Assembly (NCBI GenBank): GCA_034440615.1
Contig: JAOTOM010004302.1
Span: 157,001 to 221,000, forward strand
Source of the DNA: Ashinkailepas kermadecensis
Taxonomy: Eukaryota > Arthropoda > Thecostraca > Neolepadidae
Length of the DNA stretch: 64,000 nucleotides
Reading direction: 5' to 3'
A model generated the notes under the pieces. That model did no database searches, was not told where the DNA came from, and was given only the letters and a program-made list of their open reading frames with translations. Position 1 is the first letter of the stretch. Every line of letters starts with the position of its first letter. This document shows, piece after piece, positions 11,394 to 24,329 of this stretch. Made by a program: the position numbers and the translations under genes.

Positions 11394-12447
11394 AAGTGCT
11401 CTACTCCTCTGGTAATCACCGACACTCCACAGCCCGTCCGCACGAACATCACATCGTGGAGCGACGAGTGTGTTTATGGGGGCACGTGATTATAGCTTCG
11501 GTAGCTCAAACACTTCAGCTCCAATGCATCAAAGCGCCTGCCAACTATCTCGTTTAAAGAACCCAATTAGAATAGTTCCGATGAGGTCGTGACTGAATCG
11601 GGTACTGTCTGAAGCTTTGAAATGAAGCGAGTGTAAAGGAAGGGGAACACATTCATGCTATGAACCTTGGCTGCTTCTCAGAAATCCGGCTCAGTTTTAC
11701 ATCTATCGGGGCATCGTCAGGTATTAGAACATCGAGCATGAAGACAATGAGGTGGACAGGGAATTGAAATATCTTTTTGGCGACCTTGCACGTGAAATCG
11801 AACTTAAAAATAGCCAGCTTGTCATGACTTGGCATGCAAATAATTGACATAAAAATGGACATTAGCGCAACCAGTGGGAAGGGCTAATTGGCTCATCCTA
11901 CCCCCACCACCACCACCGCCACCACCACCCCACCACCACCCCACCCACGCTGTCGTTGCGATCGAGGCCCATTTTCGGTGAACCTTGTGCGCCGAAAATG
12001 GTTTCGATTGATCTCGATGAACGAGTCTGAGGAGCCTTCGAGACCCAGCTGAAAGCAGGATGAGCTTTTGGGAGCTGGGGAGTACCCTTGCAGCTGGAGG
12101 GCCCCTAGGCGCTTGAGAGGCTCCTTGAAGCTGAAAAGTTGGGTCCGTTGTGCATGAAAGTTCAAATAATAGTTTTCCACCCGTCGTAAAGTTCCGGCCG
12201 CTCGCCCGCTAATGAACGACTGGTTGATACAAGGTTGTAAACTACCTTTGTCTATTTGTCCTGTCATGTGATTTTGGAACTGATGGGAGCCGAGCCACAA
12301 TCACTCGCCTTCGTCCGAGTATTCGGCAGAACTGCTACACTTTTGCGTCCACTTTGGAATCCAGACAAGCAGAGTTCTGACAGTCGACCCGGCAGCTGGG
12401 ATCCTGGTCCGCAGGCCGCCCCGGCAACTGGTGTCTGGGTCAGCAGA
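11394..12447. other. unique spacer with CCACC-rich tract
   Basis: Single-copy sequence. A (CCACCACC)-type tract lies at about 11900-11947. The rest shows no recognisable gene on either strand. Confidence 0.5.
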
Positions 12448-12597
12448 GCGCCCCGACAGCCGAGGACGCAGGCCTGTGACGCCCGCCCCGTCCAGCTGGT
12501 GTCCGGGTCAGCAGACCGCCCCGGCGGTTGTTGTTGAAGTCATCAGACCGCCCCGACAGCCGAGGACGCAGGTCTGCGACGCCCGCCCCGTCCAGCT
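12448..12597. repeat. two-copy GC-rich direct repeat
   Basis: Two copies, about 110 bp apart, of a block running from CGCCCCGACAGCCGAGGACG to CCCGCCCCGTCCAGCTG. Related GGGTCAGCAGA motifs lie beside them. Confidence 0.75.
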
Positions 12598-12900
12598 GTC
12601 ACCCGCCCACCACACGACGATCCGTCGCCAGAGCGGCCACCACCTACCTCGCCGATTCTGGCGACCCCTGGCGTCGGCCCGGTGTGGCCGGCCCGACCCC
12701 ATGTGGCGACCCTCCGTCGGAGGTCGCCGTCGCCGACGACGCCAGCTGACAGCGATACTCATGGCAGCGGCGCCGGTGTCCGATGTCAAAGCGGCCGCCG
12801 CCGCCGCTGCTGCAGGCACCTCCGATTTCGCGGAAATAAAGTGTGGTCGAGTGGCCGAGTGGGCGTGGGAGAGGCGACAATGGCTGCTTCCCCTGTTTGT
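12598..12900. other. GC-rich spacer
   Basis: CpG-rich sequence with (GCC)n-like runs near 12791-12815. Frames exist on both strands, but none has a domain I recognise. Confidence 0.4.
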
Positions 12901-12904
12901 GACG

Positions 12905-13232
12905 ATTTCGCCACGTTGGGGCTGACCGAGCAGCAAACGGTAGCAGCTGGATTGGGGCTGACCGAGCAGAAAAGGGCAACAGCTGGACTGGGGTTGACCG
13001 AGCAATAAACGACAACAGCGGGACTGTGGCTGACCAAGCAGTAAACGGTAACAGCGGGACTGTGGCTGCCCGAACAGGAAACGGTAACAGCGAGACTGGG
13101 GCTGACCGAGCAGTAAACGGTAACAGCGGGACTGGGGCTGACCAAGCAGTAAACGGTAACAGCGGGACTGTGGCTGCCCGAACAGGAAACGGTAACAGCG
13201 AGACTGGGGCTGACCGAGCAGTAAACGGTGAC
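12905..13232. repeat. 36-bp minisatellite (CAGTAAACGGTAACAGCG)
   Basis: About nine units of 33-36 bp alternating GGGGCTGACCGAGCAG and GTGGCTGCCCGAACAGG types. The doublets suggest a 72-bp higher-order unit in the right half. Confidence 0.88.
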
Positions 13233-13259
13233 TGGGCTGCCGCCTATTTGGAGACGCCA

Positions 13260-13672
13260 ACGGTAGTTAACAGCAGCAACTGGAACAGCCAGCTATTGGG
13301 AGAGGCCAGCGGCAACAGCAGCGACTGGAACAGCCGGCTATTGGGGGAAACCAGCGGCAACAGCAGCGACTGGAACAGCCGGCTGTTTGGAGACGCCAGC
13401 GGCAACAGCAGCGACTGGAACAGCCGGGTGTTGGGAGACGCCAGCGGTAACAGCAGCGACTGGAACTGCCGGTTGTTGGGAGACGCCAGCGGCAACAGCA
13501 GCGACTGGAACAGCCGGCTGTTGGGAGACGCCAGCGGCAACAGCAGCGACTGGAACAGCCGGCTATTGGGAGACGCCAGCTGTAACAACAGGGACTGGAA
13601 CAGCCGGCTGTTGGGAGACGCCAGCGGCAACAGCAGCGACTGGAACAGCCGGCTATTGGGAGAGGCTACGGT
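13260..13672. repeat. 45-bp minisatellite (GGCAACAGCAGCGACTGGAA)
   Basis: About nine units of 45 bp, each giving 15 residues (ASGNSSDWNSRLLGD) in the plus frame that begins at 13026 and also crosses the 36-bp array. It is open on the minus strand too. A repeat-rich protein is possible but unsupported, since no signal peptide, splice site or flanking domain is evident. Confidence 0.88.
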
Positions 13673-15309
13673 AGGGCATAGCTGGTGTCAGACTTTGAAA
13701 ACTGGCAGATCAAGTGGAAAATCGAGAGCATGTGCCCTCTGCTTCCAGAGTAGGAAATGTTCAAGAACAAAATATTAAACCTTAACAGATTGATTGCTAT
13801 GTGCATTGCATTTAGGACAAATTTCTTAGATCGGCTCTGACACCAAAATATGGGGCTATTTTAAGCATTTGAAGCTTTATAAGTTTCCTGACATGTTCCA
13901 AGCGAGATTTTAGACCAACCGAAAAAAAAACGGCTTACTAATTTCTGACACTGACGCAAATAGGAGAGGCGCTATATTTCCACCCCGTGTGCACCAACTC
14001 CACATCCTCCCCTCCCCTTCTCCTCCACCTCTTATCCCATCATCTTCCTTCCTGTCACCACATGCACTCATAACCACACACGTGGTCCGGAGTGTCTCTA
14101 ACCTTGATACCCATGTCACTTTCTTTGCGTTTCTTAATTTATGTGTAATTGACTTAGACCTTGCGGTAGGTATGATTAGAAACTAGAAATCGAAAGCAGA
14201 CTGCAGAGCTACTACGAGTATGACCCTTCAGCTATTTTGTGGCACCATGGGTAGCCTATGACGCTCGAAGGCACATCAAAGACATACATCTCCACAAGTG
14301 CCAAACCAGTTTTATCGATCGGTAGCTTAAGTTGTAGGTAGGTATACTCCGTCTATTATGACCGTGCCAGTTATGTCACAGGTTCCGTACCGCTGTCTGG
14401 CGCACAATCGCCCCGCTGCCGCGGATGCCACAACATGTCCCACGCGGTGCCAAAATGTTTTTGTCTTCAATTCATGTTCATGCTTATTCAGATGCACAAG
14501 ATCAAGATGATTCCCTTGATACCAGCTCTAAAATTGTCAAACAATTATTTCTTGCGTTAGAGCTCAACAAATTATTACGTATTTTTACTTCTATTCAGGT
14601 GGTATATTTGTCATGACCTGTGACGATGCAGGTTGAATAAATGAGGTTAACCACCCCATGTCAGAACCAGACAGAGCAGCGTGATCGATTGGTGTTTGCA
14701 TTGTTCTGATTCGACTATTGACTCGAGAGATACGATAGTGAGGCCAAATTGGCCACACCCCAGACGGTGGCGTCAAGTGAAAGATCACAGACGATGCCGA
14801 GTTGAACTCGCTGATTAAGCACTGACTCGAATTGCATCTGCTTTCCAGGTGCCATTTGATGCCCATGTAAGTAAGCATTAGAGGAATCAACTTGTGCTTG
14901 AATTCTAACTAAGCTATCTACCCAATTGTGCTACCATGGCCAATCTTTTCAACACTGCAGGCCGGTTCTGAATCCATGGCAGGTGCATCTGCTACAGGCT
15001 TAATTCCCCATTTGTAAGCATGATCTAAGACACCTACTAGAATCAATCTCACCTCATTGATCCCAATTCCTACCACCCTTCTTCGTGCAACGTTTTCATC
15101 ATATGGCAAATGGTCCATACTCTGCCGTTCTGGAATATCTGGGAACAACGAAGCACTTTAAAATCAAAAGACACTGAAAGTGTCAGCCTCCTAATTGCAG
15201 TAGCTAGAGCATATTCACATACAAGGTGAAGCGCATGATGTCCCAGGCCGGTCATGGACTGAAAGTGTAACCGCTATTCCTATTATCTACATTTGACTGC
15301 ACTGTAATG
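13673..15309. other. unique region, no gene recognised
   Basis: Single-copy, moderately AT-rich sequence. I examined frames at 13910-15255 on both strands and found no recognisable protein family, RNA or transposon. Confidence 0.5.
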
Positions 15310-15482
15310 CACCAAAATGCCTGTATTGCACTGCACTGCCTGCACTGCACTACATTGTACTGCACTGTCTGCACTGCCTGCACTTCCTGCACTGCATTGC
15401 GCTGTACTTCAATGTACTGCCTGCACTGCACTGCAATTCAATGCACTGCACTGCACTGCACTGGACTGCACTGCTGGTCCTG
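15310..15482. repeat. TGCAC-type short tandem repeat
   Basis: Irregular array of CTGCA / CACTG pentamers with interspersed CATTG and CTTCA variants. Confidence 0.88.
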
Positions 15483-16400
15483 CAGTGTGACATGTATTTG
15501 TGCAATATGCAATGTATTTCACGTCACTCGCGAATTACCCTAGACACAGACCCTGCTCAAAATCAACTTAGAGGCCTACGACACCAAACAAAAACTGTTT
15601 TGGCCACTTTGGAAATACCGCAGGTAATGTGGCTTTGCATTGCGGCGCTCTATGGTATGAATAGACAAGTCTGCCCAAGGAACTTGGATCACGTCATTTT
15701 TTTAATCAAATTTACTATCAGTTTTGCACCGTTGAAAAACCATAAAAAATGACTTGAAATCTGTTTGGCATGCGCTTTGTCTTTGATAGATACTTGTGAC
15801 CACTTGACATGTTGAACAACTGTACTTATCGTAAGCTACAGTATGTTGCGACAAGAAAATCCAAGTTCCATCCAAGTTCCCTCATTTGCGTGCGCAATCT
15901 GATATTTTCTGCTGTATTTGCATGCATTGAAAGCCTTAAAGTGGGTGCATTTTCACCATGCTTCTCTTTCCCTCGGGTTCTCACGACCCATATGTCTGGG
16001 TGATGCTAGTGAGCCGGTCAGTTTTGAGGAAAATGATATAATGAGTGTTCGGCGACATAAAGCTAAACTGGACACCAGACCACACTATGCGACCATCAGT
16101 CAATGTGCAATGGTGGTAGGGTCTGGAACAAGCAACTCACCCGCTGCGTCACCACAGTTCGCGATACATCACGTTCAACCGGAAGTGGCATGTCGCTCGT
16201 CTCGATGTATTCGGTCCGATTGGCGATTGAGATTCTAGGCTTGCAGGCTGTGTTTAAGTAGGCTGCGAAAATCAAAGTTAAACAAATAAATCATCACAAA
16301 TGTGTAAATATAACAACAGAGAACTTGAACGACAAACAAACCAGTCAGCAAATCACTCAAACTTTGATTTTATGCCAGACTAGGAGACCAGAGTCCGTCT
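15483..16400. other. unique region, no gene recognised
   Basis: Single-copy DNA. Frames up to 106 codons (15918-16238) show no recognisable domain. Confidence 0.5.
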
Positions 16401-16650
16401 CTCGGATCTGCGGCGGGAATGTACGCGGTGCGCGGCGCCGCGCGGGGCGGCGCCGCCGGATCACGGCTTCAGTTACGCCGTCAAAATGTGCGGCGCGTCG
16501 GGCCGGCTTTGATTAGCCGCCGGCGGGCGGGGCGGCGGCGACTGCCGGCCGTTTTTACCGCCGAGCGCGCCGGTAACGAGCGTCACAGAGCGACACGCAG
16601 TCGCGACGCCGCCCTCATAGCGGCGATGACAGATTCGCGTGCCGCGACGG
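16401..16650. other. GC/CpG-rich segment before the 32-bp array
   Basis: Extremely GC- and CpG-rich sequence with GGCGGCG-type runs. No coding exon is recognised. It passes directly into the 32-bp array. Confidence 0.45.
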
Positions 16651-16651
16651 C

Positions 16652-17662
16652 TCCGGCACGTTCGGGAGACGCGCTGTGTCGGCTCCGGGACGTTCGGGAG
16701 ACGCGCTGTGTCGGCTCCAGGACGTTCAGGAGACACCCTGTGCCGGCTCCGGGACGTTCAGGAGACACCCTGTGTCGGCTCCGGGACGTTCAGGAGACAC
16801 CCTGTACCGGCTCCGGGACGTTCAGGAGACACCCTGTACCGGCTCCGGGACGTTCAGGAGACACCCTGTACCGGCTCCGGGACGTTCAGGAGACACCCTG
16901 TACCGGCTCCGGGACGTTCAGGAGACACCCTGTACCGGCTCCGAGACGTTCAGGAGACACCCTGTACCGGCTCCGGGACGTTCAGGAGACACCCTGTACC
17001 GGCTCCGGGACGTTCAGGAGACACCCTGTACCGGCTCCGGGACGTTCAGGAGACACCCTGTGCCGGCTCCGGGACGTTCAGGAGACACCCTGTGCCGGCT
17101 CCAGGACGTTCAGTAGACACCCTGTGTCGGATCCGGGACGTTCAGTAGACACCCTGTGTCGGCTTCGGGACGTTCAGTAGACACCCTGTGTCGGATCCGG
17201 GACGTTCAGGAGACACCCTGTGTCGGCTTCGGGACGTTCAGTAGACACCCTGTGTCGGATCCGGGACGTTCAGGAGACACCCTGTGTCGGATCCGGGACG
17301 TTCAGGAGACACCCTGTGCCGGCTCCGGGACGTTCAGGAGACACCCTGTGTCGGATCCGGGACGTTCAGGAGACACCCTGTGTCGGATCCGGGACGTTCA
17401 GTAGACACCCTGTGTCGGATCCGGGACGTTCAGGAGACACCCTGTGTCGGCTCCGGGACGTTCAGGAGACACCCTGTGCCGGCTCCGGGACGTTCAGTAG
17501 ACACCCTGTGTCGGCTTCGGGACGTTCAGGAGACACCCTGTGCCGGCTTCGGGACGTTCAGTAGACACCCTGTGTCGGCTCCGGGACGTTCAGTAGACAC
17601 CCTGTGTCGGCTTCGGGACGTTCAGGAGACACCCTGTGCCGGCTTCAGGACGTTTAGGAAAC
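16652..17662. repeat. 32-bp minisatellite (GGGACGTTCAGGAGACACCC)
   Basis: About 32 units of 32 bp. There are distinct left (TGTACCGGCTCC) and right (TGTGTCGGATCC, TGTGTCGGCTTC) variant blocks, plus GTTCAGTAG variants in the right half. The clustered variants point to local block duplications. Confidence 0.95.
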
Positions 17663-18100
17663 GCGCTGTGAAGATTCAGGGGGCAGAGACGAATCTTCAT
17701 GAAGCAAAGTGATGTGTTCAGGAAGTGCATTTAACAGTTCGAGAAGCAGGGTGAAGTGTACAGGAAAGTGCGGCGGAGGGTAGCAATATAAAGTGATTGT
17801 ATAGCTTAATTAACTGAAGTTCAGGAGATGGCTTAGTTCAGATAAATCATGGTGTCAGAGGCTAGGAAGCCGTGGCGGTGCTTCGATGCCGGCTATGCTT
17901 CTATGGACGATAGAGAATGATGACTGATCATGGTGCAGCACCACTAAACACATTTCATGCGGCCTATGTGGGTTCATACTAATAGAGAAATTCAAGCTAA
18001 ACATTTAGAAAAAGAATGCTAATTAAAATCCAAGACTCGCGGGGTGAGTGGTCAGACACATAATCCCCAGCCATTGGGTGACGGAAGTCCGTCTTGACTG
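17663..18100. other. unique spacer
   Basis: Single-copy sequence. I see no gene, RNA or transposon. Confidence 0.5.
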
Positions 18101-18102
18101 GG

Positions 18103-18243
18103 ACAGTGAGCCTCTGGGTTCGGGCATCTCACTGAGCATGTGGGGTCAGACATACCACTGAGCCTCTGGGGTCGGACATCCCACTGAGCCTCTGGGGTCG
18201 GACATCCCACTGAGCCTCTGGGGTCAGACATCCCACCGAGCTT
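18103..18243. repeat. 26-bp repeat (CTGAGCCTCTGGGGTCGGAC)
   Basis: About five to six imperfect units of 26 bp ending ATCCCA. Outer units have diverged. Confidence 0.88.
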
Positions 18244-18299
18244 ATGCCGTTGGACATAACAGTGTGTAGGATGCCGCAGGATGACCGTCGTATCGCTAA

Positions 18300-19045
<746 letters not shown>

Positions 19046-19776
19046 TATCGTGCCGAATGTTCCATACGATTAGGTGAACTTCGTACTAAAAAGAACTATG
19101 ATAAATATTCCCGGATAGCGGGCGACGTCACGTACATTCTTCCGTCGGCCAAACCCAATGAGCATATCTGGCAAGTTAAGCTGTCTGTTTGTGAATAATC
19201 TGACATAAAATTCGCTTAATGAGTCATATTTTTGTTCGAAACAAGGAGGCATGGAAGCCACCCTGTTGCGGAGCATTGATGTGTATGTACTGATATCACT
19301 ACATATCCTGTATTTCGTCGCTTTCTATGGCATTGTATGGTATAATGGCTCGGCATGACAGGCTCACGCTACAGACATACGCGTGGGCGTTGCATGTTCC
19401 ATCGACTCGGACATACCCGTAGTTATGTCGAAGCTTCCCTCGAAGCCCTGAAGCGGTTGCTTTCAAACAGAAATGGCGGGACGAAAACGGGTGTAGTGGT
19501 ATTGGGTGTTCGAAACTCGCCACTTTTATTGAATAGGAGACGGTCGGGTCAGGTCACTCGATCCAGCAATTGGGTGTCCGTGATTTAGGTGCACTTCTGG
19601 GGCCTCGTCCTGGCAGTTTTTCTTCGTACCATGCCAAACACAGCAGTGTGTTAATACAAGCTAGCACAACCCGGAACTGCCTACGTATACTTCTTTTTCA
19701 TTGCATGTCTTGATGCACATATATATGTTCATGGACGGCGGAACCAGGGAAGCTGAAGCCATGCTCCGTTCCTTAA
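19046..19776. other. unique spacer
   Basis: Single-copy sequence between the poly-T tract and the first copy of the terminal-inverted-repeat element. No gene is recognised. Confidence 0.5.
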
Positions 19777-20693
19777 CACGCGCCCTGGAGGGCCTCAAAA
19801 TTACGCGCACTGGAGGGGGGCGGATTTCGCCCCCATAAGATCTCGGCTCCTATTAAAGCTGGAGTAACGAAATTCGCAGGGTGGATGGGTACGGTAGTGA
19901 ACTCTATTGTGTGCAAGTTGTATAACCTTAGGTCAATATATTGAAGGTCAAATGAGGTTACATATGTCAAGATGTTCTTGTTTTGCGTGGCTTGGCTTCT
20001 CATTGTTATGGATCGCTGTGATTGTGCTTAAATGCTCCAAAATGGGCATCAATGATGTTTTGGACATTACTAATGATGCAATACAGATGCTAGACCCGGC
20101 ATTTGACCTCCGGAACCGGGCCGCCCGCTCGACTGCTCCGTCGGGCAGCTCGGCGCAATCGGCTTCGCGAAGAAAGGAGTGAAGTATATGAATAAAATAT
20201 GGAACGCTTAGGAACACAATGACAAACAGTAGTTTTCAGGATGTGTAGGGAGTAACATGCAAAGCGACATCAATTCCATGACAGTCATTTGCATTTATGA
20301 CAACATTCCAGTTGACCAAGTTTGGTTCCATTAACCCATCATGAACTTGACCTGACTTGACCTCGGTGACCTAACATGACATTGAAACTATATAGCATAA
20401 CAATATACATCAAACAAGTCGCTAGTGTTGCCAAGAACACTTCCTTTTGCTAATATACGTGAAGCGTATGAGCGACAATTTTTGTGGTCTGGCGCTACGA
20501 AATTTTGTTACTTTAACGACCTCTAACTCGAACAATTTTGGGCCGATTTCCGTTTTTGTTGCTTTAGACGACGCGCCGGTCATTTCTAAGCAGGTACGAA
20601 AAAGTGGCGTATATCGACTGGTAAAATCTGGAGTTATGTACGAAAAACTAGAGGGATGGGCGGATTTCCCCCCGCCCCCATCCAGTGCGCGTG
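19777..20693 (+). mobile_element. non-autonomous TIR element, copy 1 (~917 bp)
   Basis: The ends are CACGCGCCCTGGAGG on the left and CCATCCAGTGCGCGTG on the right, inverted with respect to each other and flanked by TTAA on both sides. A second copy lies at 40397-41325 in reverse orientation with its own 4-bp flanking duplication, which fixes the borders. The left end carries a second, internal version of the repeat (ACGCGCACTGGAGG at about 19804). No transposase frame is present. The superfamily is uncertain. TTAA alone would suggest piggyBac, but copy 2 is flanked by CTAT, so the duplication is 4 bp without fixed sequence. Confidence 0.82.
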
Positions 20694-21150
20694 TTAAGGA
20701 CACAATTCAACAATATTAATTGTAATGTCCCATGACATTAATTGTAAAGCATTCAGCTTTAACTAACTTCAAATGACCTGCGTCCTCCTTAGTCAAGATT
20801 CTACGCACTGCTACTTTTGAGTGCTAAGACTTACTTGATCTGCTCAAGCAACTCCTCCCCCCCCCCCCTCCTCCCCCACACAAACATAGACAGCTCAACC
20901 ATGCACTAGTGCACACCTCTCTACCGCTTACAATTTTGAAATATTAGCCTAATGGTGCATCATGGTATAAACTTTATCTTACTCACAGCCCTCACAGCCC
21001 TCGCTTCTACCAAATACTAGCCTGACTGTTTGTGCTCAGCAGTTTTGGCTGGACCAGTTGTCACCGGCTCCACTGGTATCAGTCACATACAAAAACGCTG
21101 CCCGTCCTCTCTTCTGTGAAGTGCATCGTATCAAATCGACAAAAACGCGC
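20694..21150. other. unique spacer
   Basis: Single-copy sequence with a C-run near 20850-20865. No gene is recognised. Confidence 0.5.
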
Positions 21151-21870
21151 CGTCAAACCTTCACTTGCACGTCAGCCGGCTAACAACGCTGCTGTGCTCT
21201 GTGATCCGTGGATGCCGCTCCGCGAGTCGGCGTCACTCTCGCCCCCGGCCATGGTGTCAGTGCACGGCGGCCCAGTTCGGGGTGGCCCGATCTCTGACGT
21301 CACTGCCAGCCGTCGCGATCGTCGGAGGACGCGGGGCAGGGGGGGGTGAGCGGCGGGTCGTGCCGGCGGCGAGCCGTAAATTGGCTTTGAAGTTCACCAC
21401 GGCCGCGTCCAATGGTGCCGCCGCGCGCCGCGCCGCCGAGTATTTCTGTTTTGCGAGTGGCGCCGATGGCGCGGCGGCGCGCCGCGTCCGCCGCCGCGCC
21501 ATTGTTGTCGCGGCAGGAAGCGGCCAGATTGCATCTGGTGGCGGCCAGATGTGGCGCTTCGCGGCCCGGTTTAGAGCCGATTTCGAGATCGCTTTCGGCG
21601 GTGTGATCACGGAGCGGGTGGTGCTTGGCGGGCGCTTCAAAGCGGCGCGCCGCCGCTGCGCTCACGTTCTGCCGGCCCTCCGCCGGATGTCGCAGTGCAA
21701 CATTGCAGACTGCGGCGTCGGAGCGCGTGCAGATGCATGCAGCCACCTGCGGGTTTGCCAGCGCGAGCGCGTTCATCGGCCGGTGTGTGTGGCGGATCAG
21801 TGGCGGGGTAGCAGCGGTAGGGAGCACGGCGGATTGTGTGGGCACAATTGGGTGAATCAGCATTAACAAA
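21151..21870. other. CpG-rich island-like block
   Basis: GC- and CpG-dense single-copy sequence, in sharp contrast to the AT-rich flanks. Frames are open on both strands (233 codons plus, 189 codons minus) as expected from low stop-codon density, and neither matches a family I recognise. It could be an unmethylated island or a promoter. No exon is called. Confidence 0.5.
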
Positions 21871-24329
21871 TCTTGCTGACTGGCTTAATCCTAGAATTGT
21901 CGGTGACACCCCCCCCCCCCCTCCCCCGCCGCATGTTTCTTCCGGAAGGGCCGCCGAATGCGTATCAGGATCTCACTGAAGTTTGACATACCTTCCGACA
22001 ATTGAATATGAGATCTTCTGCGAGTTTTTTTCCGGGTGATCCAGGGTCACCGAACTAGATGAGGTCCATGTCGGGTCAGTGGTTTCTAATAGTCATGCTT
22101 AGGGTATTTTAAAAAGGCTATCATAAATCGAGTTTCAACGATACATAAGCGTTTCGGATATCGATTTGTAAGTATTTGTCCAATGAAGAACACAATAATT
22201 TGGGTGGCCTCAGGTTTGGTTAACAGGGCAGTTCAAGTTGAAAGCTAAATGTTTGTTTCCATGCTCAGAATGTCCAAATTAGTAAGCATAGCACAAAAAC
22301 GGGAACATGTATGCCATACAGCGTATTGTCTTCTATATGTCTGCGAAAATACATCTCCCTAGCCGGTTAATCACGATAATATGACCGAGATTACCCGGTG
22401 TGATCTAAGTTGACCTTTTTGCAACGAAATGTTATATGGGGCAGTTTTCGATCCTCAATTATAATCCACAGTTTCTTTTAGCCCAGGAATGTACAACTTA
22501 TTGAAATTGATAAGGTGTGAAAAGTGTTGCCCTGAAAGTCGGTGCCCTTGCTCGTTCAAATGTGTGCGTGAATGTATTCAATAACCACAAATGCGGACAT
22601 GGTTTTTCAGGATTACTATGTGACCCTTCATTATGTCATTGGGCACCATGTGTTGCAGTATATCTATCCAAGTCACCTTGTCCTTGTTCCATCGCTTTAT
22701 CGTTCGTAACTTGAAAGCTACATACCTTCCGAGGCATACCTTCCGACAATTGATGGGCACACGTTGTGTTCAAAAATTGAGTTGCAGTTTCTAAGCCCAC
22801 TTTTGGGCCCGCATGTCTGGCTGAGAAAAAAATACGTTGAGCGTATGTATGTATGTCCTGGATACTTATCGTCATCTCTTGGTTCCGCTATTGGGAAAAT
22901 GTCTGCCTTCGCCACTGCCTGTGGTGCATTATCACCGTTTGTCCTGTCCACCCTCCAAGCTTTCCGACGGTAACGTAAATGATACCGCTTTGATAAAACC
23001 GGACACCTGAACTTGCCGATTGTTTTCAATTCCCCTGGATCCGTCTCTCACATGATTAGGCTCAAAACAGGCATATCCATAGGCAAGAAAGGTAGTAAGA
23101 GGAGTTGAATTACAAATTATAATGGCCTGAAAATTGTTCACACAATGAACACAAATGTTAGACGATGAAAATGTTCAGATGCGTGTGCTGCTCCTAAGTT
23201 TTCAAAACAAATCCGTCCGAGATGCCTCCCGATATTTGCTCCTGAAGTCGCCTCTGACATAGTCACGATATTACAATTTTGGGACTATTTGTGTCCTTCT
23301 TCGAGTAAAATAGAAAGTTAGCAAAAGTCACCGAGTTTCACCCTCCTATCACAAGGGCTCAGGGAACTGTAGGCGATAACCCACTTGGGCGGAATCGCCC
23401 CTCCCCTCCCCCACCACCGGAATATGATTAATATATGACCTGAAGCGTCCCGAGTGTGGATGCATTTCAGGCGCTACGGAGGCTGAAATACTGCCTAAGT
23501 ATTTTGTATTTAAGCATTGCAACCCAATGTTGATTAATGTTTAGTAACAATATTGCGACATATTATATTCGTATATTGCGCGAGATTCTGATGTAAAAAA
23601 ATTACTAGTCCAAGGTAATTTCATACGACAATGTCATGTATGATTCGATTTGGTTGTCAAATTCAAGTTGTATGTTTTGGATTTCTAAAGCATTTTAGGA
23701 AGATTCTTAACGAGGATAGAACCAATTTGCTTCCTCTTTGGTGGCACTTATTACCTTTTCTTGTCTGTCATTTGTTTCGACAAAAATCCACCTATTTTAT
23801 CTTGATGGGAGCGGTGATTTTAACCTCTGCACATGTCATCAGCGCTAGATCAGGTGTTCTCTCGTAGCGCCTCGGAGACAACAATTATACTTTGGTCACG
23901 TCACAGATGACGTCATAATCAACTATTTTGCGCGTTTTCGTGTTCCAGGAACGTGACGATGTAGAATCCTTGTGACGCCAAACAGAATTTAGGTGGGACG
24001 CATCTTATATTTCACTGTATTTCGTCGAACTTAAGCAGAATTGGCACATTACTTATTATCTGACTTTCGTCAGATCGCGCTGGACGCAAGCATAATTATC
24101 GGTGACATTTCTGGGTGCGTGTGAATCTTTGAATGTCTTGATTATAGTCAGGTACCTTGGAATAAAATAAATGTAATATACGTATGTAGAGTGAAATAAG
24201 CCCTATTGAAAGGACCAAAAGGAGCTATCCATTGATTGCAATATAATTAAGTCAGCATTTCAGCTTGAAACCCTAACACAGTGTGCAAGTTTGTAGAATA
24301 TAGATATCTACAAGTTGATAAATATGATT
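21871..24329. other. unique AT-rich region, no gene recognised
   Basis: About 2.5 kb of single-copy sequence. A C-run at about 21909-21921 and short frames are all I see. Frames at 22517-23141 and 23631-23867 have no recognisable domain. Confidence 0.5.

Noticed and set aside
16652..17662. CRISPR-like regular direct repeats
   Set aside because: The 32-bp units are contiguous with no unique spacers, and the window is eukaryotic. The same holds for the other arrays.
19773..19776. piggyBac assignment from the TTAA flank
   Set aside because: The second copy is flanked by CTAT on both sides, so the target duplication is not TTAA-specific.
21165..21869. Overlapping 233- and 189-codon frames in the CpG-rich block as host exons
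   Set aside because: Few stops are expected at this GC content, both strands are equally open, and no domain is visible.
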